Source of the DNA: CBDCWA01 sp046048295
Lineage (GTDB): Bacteria; Pseudomonadota; Alphaproteobacteria; Rhizobiales; Hyphomicrobiaceae
Assembly: GCA_046048295.1 (NCBI GenBank)
Contig: JBJOGJ010000168.1
Location: forward strand, 1-8,708
Direction: 5' to 3'
Length of the DNA: 8,708 nucleotides
The notes under the pieces are model-generated. The model made no database searches and was not told where the DNA came from. It saw nothing but the letters and a program-made list of their open reading frames with translations. The translations under genes and the position numbers were made by a program. Positions 1 to 6,035 of this stretch are shown piece after piece. How positions within the stretch are numbered: position 1 is the stretch's first letter; each line of letters opens with the position of its first letter.

Positions 1-1023
1 GTCCCGGGCAGCCGTAGCCTCTGCAAGTTCACGCTCGAGGGTTTGGATGCGGGCTTCCCGTGCTTCTGCCGCGCGGGCGCGATCTTCGGCCTGAGCGGCG
101 GCTTCCTCGGCCTTCCTGATGGCGGACTGCTCGCGGCTCCTCGCGTCCTCGAGCCCGATGTTGGCCTTCTCGCGTTGAACGTCGGCTTCGCGACGTGCCC
201 GCCGTTCGCATTCGATCTCGTTCTTGAGCGCCTTGAGATGGGCCTTGAGTTCGGTGGTTTCGTCCGTATTGCCGAGGCCGGTGTCATCGGTGCGCGTGGC
301 TGCCTGCCGCAGTTCGGCGAGCGACTTCTCGGCCTCCTCTGCGCGCTTGCGCGCTTCGTTGCGCTCCGTCTCGAGATCGCGCTTAGCCGATTGCGCGCGC
401 ACGAGTTCACCCTCGACGCGTCCCGTCAGTGCCTGTTGGTCCTCGAGGTCGCGCTGCAATGCGGCGAGGCGACCGTCCAATTCCGCGGTGGCGACCGGCG
501 GGGCGGTGACCTTGCGAAGGTCTTCGAGTGCGGCAGTCGCTTCGCCGAGCCTGGCCTCGGCGGCTTCGCGGGCCGATTGTTCGCGTGCCATAGCCGCCTC
601 GAGCTCGGTTGCTCTTGCGCGTTCGGCCTCCAGTGCCTTTTCCGCCTCGTCGCTGCGGGCCTCTGCATCATCGAGCTGGCGCAGAGCTTCCTCGAGCACC
701 GAGAAAGATTCTTCGTCCCAGTCGGCCGTATCGACCTCGTCATCGGAATGGGCTTCATCCAGGGGCTCCGGCGTGCCGGTTTCCTGGTCGGCGGCGTCGC
801 CAGTGGCGTGCGGGCCCTGGAACTCATCCTCTTCGAATTGTTCCTCGTCGTATTCCGCCTCGGCGGGTTGCGGTTCCGACGACTGCTGCAGATAGGACGT
901 ATCGATTGTGACCCGCCGCTTCTTCGGGCGGTAGGAGGCGCGCGCGCGCTCGGACGTCTCCACCACGTTGGTGAGGCGTGTTTCGAGCTTCTTGTTTTTG
1001 CGTTGCCAGAACAATACGCGCAA
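1..1023 (-). CDS. Coiled-coil protein of unknown function, C-terminus beyond the window
   Basis: I do not recognise this protein. Reading the minus strand, one frame stays open from an in-frame stop at 1081-1083 to the left edge, giving 341 residues with the C-terminus missing. There is no in-frame ATG near the 5' end. I chose the TTG at 1021-1023 because a GAGGGAG ribosome-binding sequence lies just upstream; a second TTG at 1012-1014 is possible. Residues 1-41 are strongly basic (RKNKK, RPKKRR). Residues about 50-106 are very acidic. Residues about 107-160, 181-241 and 257-341 are Ala/Glu/Arg/Lys-rich heptad-like coiled coils, separated by short breaks at about 162-166 (TAPPV) and 242-256. 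No signal peptide or membrane segment is visible, so it is probably cytoplasmic. The charge layout would suit a scaffold, cytoskeletal or DNA-associated protein, but that is inference. It is divergent from the EF-hand gene. Certainty that it is coding is high; its function is unknown. Confidence 0.82.
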   Translation of the reverse strand, partial: MRVLFWQRKNKKLETRLTNVVETSERARASYRPKKRRVTIDTSYLQQSSEPQPAEAEYDEEQFEEDEFQGPHATGDAADQETGTPEPLDEAHSDDEVDTADWDEESFSVLEEALRQLDDAEARSDEAEKALEAERARATELEAAMAREQSAREAAEARLGEATAALEDLRKVTAPPVATAELDGRLAALQRDLEDQQALTGRVEGELVRAQSAKRDLETERNEARKRAEEAEKSLAELRQAATRTDDTGLGNTDETTELKAHLKALKNEIECERRARREADVQREKANIGLEDARSREQSAIRKAEEAAAQAEDRARAAEAREARIQTLERELAEATAARD

Positions 1024-1197
1024 AGCGCGGTCTCCCTCTATGAGAAACTGAGCAGAGACATCAGCTATATCAAGGCGATGCTAAATGGATGTTAATTCGC
1101 CGGCGTAGGATGAGCCGCACTAACCATGTCGCTTCTATTTGTTTACACATTCTTCGGATCCTCTTGGGTAGGCAACAACCGGCGAAAGTTGAAAACG
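1024..1197. promoter_or_regulatory. Divergent control region between the coiled-coil and EF-hand genes
   Basis: This 174-bp gap must hold promoters for both flanking genes. The best candidate is on the minus strand: TTAACA (plus positions 1090-1095) separated by 17 bases from TGATAT (1067-1072). It would start transcription near 1060 and leave a short leader before the TTG start. The -35 matches the sigma-70 consensus at five of six bases; the -10 is weak. On the plus strand TTTACA (1142-1147) is a possible -35, but the sequence 17 bases on is a poor -10. These are judgements by eye. Confidence 0.3.
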
Positions 1198-2751
1198 ATG
1201 TTCGGTTATCTTGGAAGGAGCGCGGCTGCGCTCTTCCTCCTGCTTGCTGTGACGCTGGGCCAGCCGGCGACGGCGGGCGAGGCCGCTGTGCGGGAAGTCC
1301 AGCGGGCGCTCTACTCCGGCGACTACAAGGGCGGTATCGCCAGCGTCGGCGCCATGGCGGCCCGTGACGCAGACGATGTGGAGGCGGTTTTCGGCCTCGG
1401 CATGCTGCAGGTCTTCGGCGCCGTGGCCGCGATGCAGGACAGCCTGTACCAGCACAGCGCCGCGCCTGTTGCGGCTTCGGGTGCGGCGCACATGCACTGG
1501 TTCCGGGCATGGATGCCGTTCGGCTTCGGGCCCGGCACGGTCTGGTTACCTGCCAATCCGAAGGCGACGCCGATGACCTATCGTCGGCTTCGCGAGATCC
1601 TCGTTCGTTTCGCCGCGGATCTCCGCTTGGCTGATGCAACTTTGGCCCGGGTCGGCGAGCGGCCGGTGAAGCTGCCGCTTGAACCTTTCCGAATAGCCAT
1701 CGATCTCGATCACGACGGCAGCATCCAGGAGAACGAGCGCGTCTTCGCCATGTTTATCGGCGGGGGACGGCAGGCACCGCGCAGGGAGGCGGCGGAGGCC
1801 ATACTTGCCTTCGACACCGCCGATGCTTCATGGCTTCGCGGCTATGCCAATCTGCTGATGGCTTCGACCGACCTCATCCTCGCTTTCGACTTCGAGAAGT
1901 CCTACGAGGCGGCTGCGCACAATCTCTACGGTCCGGACGCGACCCGGCTCGGACGTGCGTTGAAATCGCAGGCCGCCACCTCTCGGCCGGGTGAGGTCCT
2001 GCAAACCCTGATGCAGGAGATCGATCGTGATCTCGCCGCGCTGGGCAATCCGGAGCGGGATGCGTCCGAGCAGATGCGCGCCCTTAGGGAAGCTCTGAGT
2101 TCTCTGCCGAATACGCCTGAGGCAGCGGCCGAACGCAGGGCCTTGCAGACCGAGCTCCGGGAGATTGGCGAGCGTCAGCGCCGATACAACGAGACGAAGC
2201 GCGAGCTCGGCCAGCGGCGGAGGGATCTGGAAGCCGAGATGGCCGGCCGCCAGCCCGGCAATTCATGGGGACCGCTGTTCGATCTTGTAGCCTATGTTCA
2301 CACCATGAGCTGGCCGGTTGTCGAGCCGGCGCGACTGAAAGCCGTTGGCCAGCACCTGTTGCAGGTGGTGGCCCAGAACCAGATGACCTGGCGGCTTGTG
2401 CGCGCTGAGACCGATGATGATCGGGAGTGGCTGCCAGGCCCGCGGCAGACGCCACCGTTCGGGAGCCAGCCGGTTACGGACGAGGTGATAGATGGCTGGC
2501 TCGCCACGACGGCCCTGGCTGGACAGGTTGTGAAGGGGGAGAAGCTGCTACCGCATCCCCGCTTCAGGCTCGGGTTCAACCTCGGGAAGTTTCTCGCGAC
2601 CGCGAAAGAATTCGATCTGGTGCTGATGATCGCCGGCCACGGCTTGCTGCCCTATCTCGAACAGGGAGACGTGGTCGACGCTGCGGCGTGGCGGGCCGTG
2701 ACCAATCCGCTCGGGCGGAATATCTGGTCCTACGCGGTTTGGTTCAACTAG
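1198..2751 (+). CDS. Exported EF-hand-containing protein of unknown function
   Basis: This is a 517-residue conserved-hypothetical-type protein. I start it at ATG 1198 because this gives a clean signal peptide: short basic N-terminus, hydrophobic core of Ala/Leu/Val at about residues 9-18, and a probable cleavage near the Ala-rich PATAG at residues 23-27. An in-frame ATG at 1126 would add 24 residues and bury the signal. Residues 169-180 (DLDHDGSIQENE) match a canonical EF-hand calcium loop, with Asp at positions 1, 3 and 5, Gly at 6, Ile at 8 and Glu at 12. No second EF-hand is visible. The N-terminal part after the signal is helical and could be TPR-like. Residues about 286-350 are a charged coiled coil. 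The C-terminal part is Trp-rich and ends in WFN. It is likely periplasmic or envelope-associated and calcium-binding. No enzymatic motif is seen. Its stop overlaps that of the opposing oxygenase gene. Confidence 0.85.
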   Translation: MFGYLGRSAAALFLLLAVTLGQPATAGEAAVREVQRALYSGDYKGGIASVGAMAARDADDVEAVFGLGMLQVFGAVAAMQDSLYQHSAAPVAASGAAHMHWFRAWMPFGFGPGTVWLPANPKATPMTYRRLREILVRFAADLRLADATLARVGERPVKLPLEPFRIAIDLDHDGSIQENERVFAMFIGGGRQAPRREAAEAILAFDTADASWLRGYANLLMASTDLILAFDFEKSYEAAAHNLYGPDATRLGRALKSQAATSRPGEVLQTLMQEIDRDLAALGNPERDASEQMRALREALSSLPNTPEAAAERRALQTELREIGERQRRYNETKRELGQRRRDLEAEMAGRQPGNSWGPLFDLVAYVHTMSWPVVEPARLKAVGQHLLQVVAQNQMTWRLVRAETDDDREWLPGPRQTPPFGSQPVTDEVIDGWLATTALAGQVVKGEKLLPHPRFRLGFNLGKFLATAKEFDLVLMIAGHGLLPYLEQGDVVDAAAWRAVTNPLGRNIWSYAVWFN

Positions 2752-3479
2752 GCCGCGATCGGCTGGTCGGGGTAGGCCAGTTGTTCGCGGGCGCGCCACT
2801 CCGCGGTTACATAGTTGACGATGATCGAGCGGCGTACGCCCTCGATGGGGCGCGGCTCGAAGCCGTGGTAGGTGGTGTCCGAGGGAACGAAGATCATCGC
2901 CGCGTTGGCGGCGAACGGTGAACGGCCGACATGCTTCTTGTTGGCGTCGTAGATGTCGGTACCGAGGTCGCCATGGCTTGCGTCGCGCGACAGGTAGAGC
3001 AGCATCGTGAACATCTTGACACCAAGGTCGGTGTGCGGCTCCAGCCAGAAGCCTTCGACGTCGAGAGCGTACTCGATGCGCAGGTAGGTATTGTCGAGGC
3101 GGGCACCGAACGTGGTCGTTATCGCGTCGGTCACGGCGCGGGACTGGAAAGCAGAGGCAAAGCTCTCCGCTACCGGAAACCGGCTGCGCGCATCGGCGTC
3201 GAAGTAGCTTCGGGTCGCATTGTGAAGCTCGCGTTTGCCGGAAAGCCCTTCGAGGCTGGGCGCGTCGTAGGGTAGCGAAATGATCTCGTCCACGCTGCTG
3301 TCCGGAAGGCAGTCTTCCAGCGTCCAGTAACGGTATGGGGTCTCGTATGGCGTCGCTGCATCGATGCTGCACCGCAGCGAGTCGATCATCGCGTCCCGGC
3401 TCGATGCCATTTGTGGTCCCCCGGTTGCTGGCCCCATCAGGGCGGCGGAATCGCTTTGCCCCGCTGTGTCGTAAACCAT
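2748..3479 (-). CDS. Fe(II)/2-oxoglutarate-dependent oxygenase
   Basis: This 243-residue protein resembles the prolyl-4-hydroxylase-like Fe(II)/2OG oxygenases, which couple 2-oxoglutarate decarboxylation to hydroxylation or related oxidation. The metal triad is visible as H149-x-D151 (EPHTDLG) and distal H205 (TTYHGFEPR). R217 or R216 in GVRRSIIVNYVT would bind the 2-oxoglutarate carboxylate. Between them are the typical jelly-roll strands MFTMLLYLS and AAMIFVPS. No signal peptide is seen, so it is probably cytoplasmic. The substrate cannot be read from the sequence. I chose ATG 3479, which has AGGA five bases upstream. ATG 3410, preceded by GGGGGA, is an equally reasonable start and would give 220 residues; residues 1-30 look unconserved. 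The open frame extends further upstream to 3803, but that part has non-coding-like composition. The gene stands alone, with about 500 bases of leader or intergenic sequence ahead of it. Confidence 0.87.
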   Translation of the reverse strand: MVYDTAGQSDSAALMGPATGGPQMASSRDAMIDSLRCSIDAATPYETPYRYWTLEDCLPDSSVDEIISLPYDAPSLEGLSGKRELHNATRSYFDADARSRFPVAESFASAFQSRAVTDAITTTFGARLDNTYLRIEYALDVEGFWLEPHTDLGVKMFTMLLYLSRDASHGDLGTDIYDANKKHVGRSPFAANAAMIFVPSDTTYHGFEPRPIEGVRRSIIVNYVTAEWRAREQLAYPDQPIAA

Positions 3480-3621
3480 AGAGGTCCTGGCCCAAGCGGG
3501 CAATGGCCGCGGGGGGCTTCTGTGCCCGGGCAAATTGACCGCCTGCCCCGGACACGTCGCCGCGCTGCCGTGCAAGGCGCCATCCGTCCGGGCATTATGT
3601 ACGGGAGTTCCTGGGAAAGTA

Positions 3622-3721
3622 GGAGGCGAGGCCGTCAGGATAGGTCCGCCGCTCCCCTCGGGAGCGCACTGGCGGAAGCCGGCGTCCGAGAGGCGACGAG
3701 GATCCATCGGGCCTCGCCTCC
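3622..3721. ncRNA. Candidate structured RNA or leader: 12-bp perfect stem enclosing a nested hairpin
   Basis: GGAGGCGAGGCC at 3622-3633 is the exact reverse complement of GGCCTCGCCTCC at 3710-3721, so a 100-nt transcript could close on a 12-bp stem. Inside it, CGCTCCC (3650-3656) pairs with GGGAGCG (3660-3666) around a three-base loop. That hairpin is in turn flanked by CCGC (3646-3649) and GCGG (3672-3675). A weaker third hairpin, CGTC/GACG, lies near 3683-3698. The strand is uncertain because both could fold. The minus strand would place it in the 5' leader of the oxygenase gene. I do not recognise a known riboswitch or housekeeping RNA. It could also be a small palindromic repeat element, although I see no flanking target duplication. 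Confidence 0.4.
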
Positions 3722-3726
3722 AACTG

Positions 3727-3755
3727 ATAACATGATTAATCGGGTTCGTGACGAA
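3727..3755 (-). promoter_or_regulatory. Possible leftward promoter overlapping a short palindrome
   Basis: On the minus strand TTCGTC (3755-3750) and TGTTAT (3732-3727) are 17 bases apart. The -10 matches the consensus at four of six bases; the -35 is poor. The start point would fall at about 3720, at the first bases of the inverted repeat. The -35 overlaps a perfect palindrome, TTCGT-G-ACGAA, at 3745-3755 that could be an operator. This is a weak prediction made by eye. Confidence 0.2.
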
Positions 3756-4009
3756 ATTTTGACGCGTGCGCCCACTTCTCGGGCAGCAACCGGGTTCTTC
3801 CACCTCCCTTGGTCATGGACTGCTCGGCAGGGCGTCAATCGGCAGCGGTACAATAGGGCAACGTCATTTCACCGAATTTCGTGCGGGGCGCTTTCCCGGT
3901 ATTCCCGACTGGCGTTGTGTGCTTTTGACGGACCTGATCAATTCTCGCCCCATTGGGATGCGAGAAAACGCGGTGAAGTCAGTTGGGCTCGGACATTGGG
4001 AACCGGACA

Positions 4010-4333
4010 ATGAACGGAATAACGAGGGCACTCACGGCAACGATCGGTACTCTGCTGCTGCTCGCTGTCGAGGCGTTCTGCGCCATGCTCACCTACACTC
4101 TGCTGCAGATCTACAGTGTCGACCTGTTCGGCCATCTGGTCAGTCTGTCCCGCGGGGTGATGAACGTTGTCATCGCGACGTTGCAGTCCGTGCTGCCTGG
4201 CATGAGCACGCAATTCGAAGCGTCGCTCGGCGGCGAACTCAGTCCGAAGGCGGTCCTGCTGCTGCTGATCGGGCTCGTCGTCGGCGCGATAATCCGCTTC
4301 GTGATCTGGAGCGTGAGTGGCGCCCGTCACTAG
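4010..4333 (+). CDS. Small membrane protein of unknown function
   Basis: I do not recognise this 107-residue protein. It has two clear hydrophobic segments, at about residues 8-36 (with the run TIGTLLLLAVEAF) and 82-103 (AVLLLLIGLVVGAIIRFVIW). A more amphipathic stretch at about 48-70 could be a third. It ends in a short basic tail, SGARH. It is therefore very probably an inner-membrane protein. I chose ATG 4010, with GGGAA about eight bases ahead. A TTG at 3983 would add nine residues, preceded by GGTGAAG at close spacing. It appears to be monocistronic: a large non-coding region precedes it and it converges on the dehydrogenase gene 52 bases downstream. Nothing in the sequence points to a partner or role. 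Confidence 0.7.
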   Translation: MNGITRALTATIGTLLLLAVEAFCAMLTYTLLQIYSVDLFGHLVSLSRGVMNVVIATLQSVLPGMSTQFEASLGGELSPKAVLLLLIGLVVGAIIRFVIWSVSGARH

Positions 4334-4368
4334 GCTGCTTCGCACCCGGCATGCCGGTCGGAGCAGCC
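4333..4368. terminator. Inverted repeat in a convergent gap, terminator-like without a T tract
   Basis: GGCTGCT (4333-4339) is complementary to AGCAGCC (4362-4368). Between them lies the perfect 12-bp palindrome CCGGCATGCCGG (4346-4357). The structure fills the gap between two convergent genes, a usual place for a bidirectional terminator. Neither strand shows a following T run, so it is not a standard intrinsic terminator. It may instead stabilise the 3' ends or act with Rho. Confidence 0.4.
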
Positions 4369-4385
4369 CGTGAGCTGGTCGGGCC

Positions 4386-5210
4386 TCAGTCGCCCGGCAC
4401 CAGGGCGGGGCCTTCCATGGCTTTCTTCGCGGCTTCGTTGACGTCGAGCGACTCGTCCCACAGCATGCCGACGACGCGTTGTCCGGTGATGCCGTTCGAA
4501 TGGTCGGACGCAAGCCACAGGATGGGATTGAACATCACCTCCGGCGACAGCAGCGGCCGGCCGGATGCCGCAGAGCTGAAAACGAACGTCGTATCGGCGG
4601 CGCCGCCCGGCAGGATGGTGTTCACCGTGACGCCCGTGCCTTCGAGGTCCTTGGCGAAGATCTGCGTCTCCGATTCGATCGCGGCCTTCGAGACGCCGTA
4701 GGGAGAGTTTGCCGCCGCCTGCAGCGAGCGCCGGCTGGTCGTCGTGTTGACGATGCGGCCCCAGCCGTTGGCAATCATGTGCGGCGCGGCGAAGTACGAC
4801 ATGTAGTAGGCGCCGTTGACGTTGACGACGACGACCTTCTGCCAGACCTCCGGGTCTGCTTCGTAGAACTTGGTCGATTTCGATTTTGGCGACTTGGCGA
4901 CGTGGATCTGCCCCATTGCCGCGTTGTTGACCAGGATATCGAGGTGTCCGAAGCGGGCTATCGTGCCTTCGATCGTTGCCTTGGCCTGCTCCATGCTGGA
5001 AATATCGCAGCCGAAGGCGACCGCCTCGCCGCCGCCGCGCGCCGTCAGTTCCGCGGCCGTTTTCTTCGCCTCAGCCTCGTCGACGTCGACAATGGCAACC
5101 TTGGCCCCGGCGCCGGTCAGGGCTCTTGCCATCACCTTGCCGAGCCCGCGCGCGCTGCCCGTTATCAGTGCCGTCCTGCCGTCCAGTCTAATGTCCTTGA
5201 TCGCCGTCAT
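4386..5210 (-). CDS. Short-chain dehydrogenase/reductase (SDR), classical type
   Basis: This 274-residue protein is an NAD(P)-dependent oxidoreductase with a Rossmann fold. The cofactor motif is TGSARGLG at residues 17-24. An acidic residue follows beta-2 (VDVDEAE, around 42-46), which usually favours NAD(H). D69 sits in GCDI, NNAA is at 95-98, the structural Asn is N130, and the active site is Y171-x-x-x-K175. Before the Tyr there is NTTTS: T158 falls where the catalytic Ser normally sits (13 residues before Tyr), with S159 next to it. The substrate-binding part (LPGGAADTTF and beyond) and the C-terminus give no recognisable specificity. The start ATG at 5208-5210 has GGGAG ten bases upstream. 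The gene is divergent from the yfcG gene and may share a control region with it. The family is certain, the reaction is not. Confidence 0.93.
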   Translation of the reverse strand: MTAIKDIRLDGRTALITGSARGLGKVMARALTGAGAKVAIVDVDEAEAKKTAAELTARGGGEAVAFGCDISSMEQAKATIEGTIARFGHLDILVNNAAMGQIHVAKSPKSKSTKFYEADPEVWQKVVVVNVNGAYYMSYFAAPHMIANGWGRIVNTTTSRRSLQAAANSPYGVSKAAIESETQIFAKDLEGTGVTVNTILPGGAADTTFVFSSAASGRPLLSPEVMFNPILWLASDHSNGITGQRVVGMLWDESLDVNEAAKKAMEGPALVPGD

Positions 5211-5368
5211 CGCCGTTTCGCTCCCGTCGCTCGTTCCTCTAAGGTCCAATATGGCACGGCAAATTGGGACGAGCGGGAAAATCCTGTCAAGAACCGCCCT
5301 ATCGCGGGCAGCGCGCATCGGCTAGATTGCGGCGCGTCATACAATGCGTTTCGCGCCCGGAAGGAACC
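5211..5368. promoter_or_regulatory. Divergent control region of the SDR and yfcG genes
   Basis: On the minus strand a perfect -35, TTGACA, lies at 5290-5285. CCCAAT or CCAATT lies 16-17 bases on (about 5268-5262) as a weak -10. Transcription would begin near 5256, about 45 bases before the SDR start. On the plus strand TACAAT (5340-5345) is a good -10 about 24 bases before the yfcG ATG, but no convincing -35 precedes it. AAGGA just before ATG 5369 is a strong ribosome-binding site for yfcG. Confidence 0.4.
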
Positions 5369-5998
5369 ATGATCGACCTTTTTACTTGGTCTACGCCCAA
5401 CGGCCGCAAGATCTCGATCATGCTTGAGGAGGTCGGCCTTCCCTACGACGTTCATCCTATCGACATCTCGAAGGACGAACAGTTCGCGCCGGACTTCCTG
5501 AAGATCTCCCCCAACAATCGTATTCCGGCCATCATTGACCGCGACACCGGCTTGTCGCTGTTCGAGTCCGGCGCCATCCTGGTCTATCTCGCCGACAAGA
5601 CCGGCAAATTGCTGCCTGAAGCGGGAGAGGCGCGCTGGCGTACGCTCGAATGGCTGATGTGGCAGATGGGCGGTCCGGGCCCGATGTTCGGCCAGGTGCA
5701 CCACTTCCTGCGCGCTGCCCCGGGCAAGGCGCCCTATGCCGAGGAGCGATACGTCGCGGAGGCCAAGCGGCTCTACGGGGTACTCGACCGTCGCCTCGCG
5801 GAGGTGGAGTACGTTGCAGGCGATTATTCGATCGCCGACATCGCCATCTGGCCCTGGGTCTCGCGCTACGAGTGGCATAACCCGGAGATCGGCCGGTTCG
5901 GGAATGTCGTGAGGTGGTACAAGTCGATTGCCGCGCGCCCTGCTGTTCAGCGCGGTTACGACGTGCCGGTGAAACAGCCGGGAATCCCCGTCCCCTGA
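5369..5998 (+). CDS. yfcG: YfcG-type glutathione S-transferase / disulfide-bond oxidoreductase
   Basis: This 209-residue GST-fold protein is close in sequence to E. coli YfcG, a Nu-class GST that reduces disulfides with glutathione rather than conjugating xenobiotics. The N-terminal thioredoxin-like domain carries the signature STPNGRKI, with T9 and N11 at the positions important in YfcG. It also has SPNNRIPAI at about 49-57 (the cis-Pro) and ES at about 66-67 for glutathione binding. The helical C-terminal domain contains WQMGGPGPMFGQVHHF and the DYSIADIAIWPW capping box, both shared with YfcG. It is soluble, with no signal peptide, so cytoplasmic. ATG 5369 is preceded by GGAAGGA, and the earlier open frame to 5264 is unsupported. 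The DapA-family gene follows 37 bases later, suggesting co-transcription. The family assignment is firm; its physiological disulfide substrate is unknown. Confidence 0.93.
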   Translation: MIDLFTWSTPNGRKISIMLEEVGLPYDVHPIDISKDEQFAPDFLKISPNNRIPAIIDRDTGLSLFESGAILVYLADKTGKLLPEAGEARWRTLEWLMWQMGGPGPMFGQVHHFLRAAPGKAPYAEERYVAEAKRLYGVLDRRLAEVEYVAGDYSIADIAIWPWVSRYEWHNPEIGRFGNVVRWYKSIAARPAVQRGYDVPVKQPGIPVP

Positions 5999-6035
5999 TT
6001 GGTGGACGCATCGGCACAACGGAGGACGAAAGCCC

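Larger units (their letters stand above)
3480..4009. other. 530-bp region without a convincing gene, containing a structured inverted repeat
   Basis: Open frames cross this stretch on both strands, but their translations are Pro/Arg/Ser/Gly-rich without recognisable domains, so I treat it as non-coding. It holds the inverted repeat at 3622-3721, an AT-richer patch around 3722-3760 with a short palindrome, and TTGACG hexamers on the plus strand at 3759-3764 and 3925-3930. Only the second hexamer is well placed to serve the downstream small membrane-protein gene, and its -10 partner is poor. The region lies between the starts of two divergent genes, so it must contain both of their promoters. 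Confidence 0.6.

Noticed and set aside
43..1095. 350-codon plus-strand open frame
   Set aside because: Its Leu/Gly/Arg-rich translation has no domain. The opposite strand encodes a convincing coiled-coil protein, and long antisense open frames are common in GC-rich DNA.
1126..1197. Upstream ATG at 1126 for the EF-hand gene
   Set aside because: It would put 24 residues ahead of a good signal peptide and has no well-spaced ribosome-binding site.
3481..3675. Cobalamin-riboswitch-like fragments on the plus strand (GTCAGGATA near 3634 followed by CCGCC, CTGGGAAAG near 3610, CTGCCCCGGAC near 3543)
   Set aside because: The most conserved parts (the GCCACTG and CCCCCGCAAC blocks and the GGAGACC core of the B12 box) do not line up, the 12-bp stem conflicts with that fold, and no B12-related gene follows.
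3480..3803. N-terminal extension of the oxygenase frame to 3803
   Set aside because: The extra residues are Pro/Gly/Ser/Arg-rich with no domain, and the inverted repeat lies inside. Ribosome-binding sites favour 3479 or 3410.
3411..4701. Plus-strand open frames 3411-4013 and 3766-4701
   Set aside because: Their composition is non-coding-like. They overlap the intergenic structure, the small membrane-protein gene and the SDR gene in other frames.
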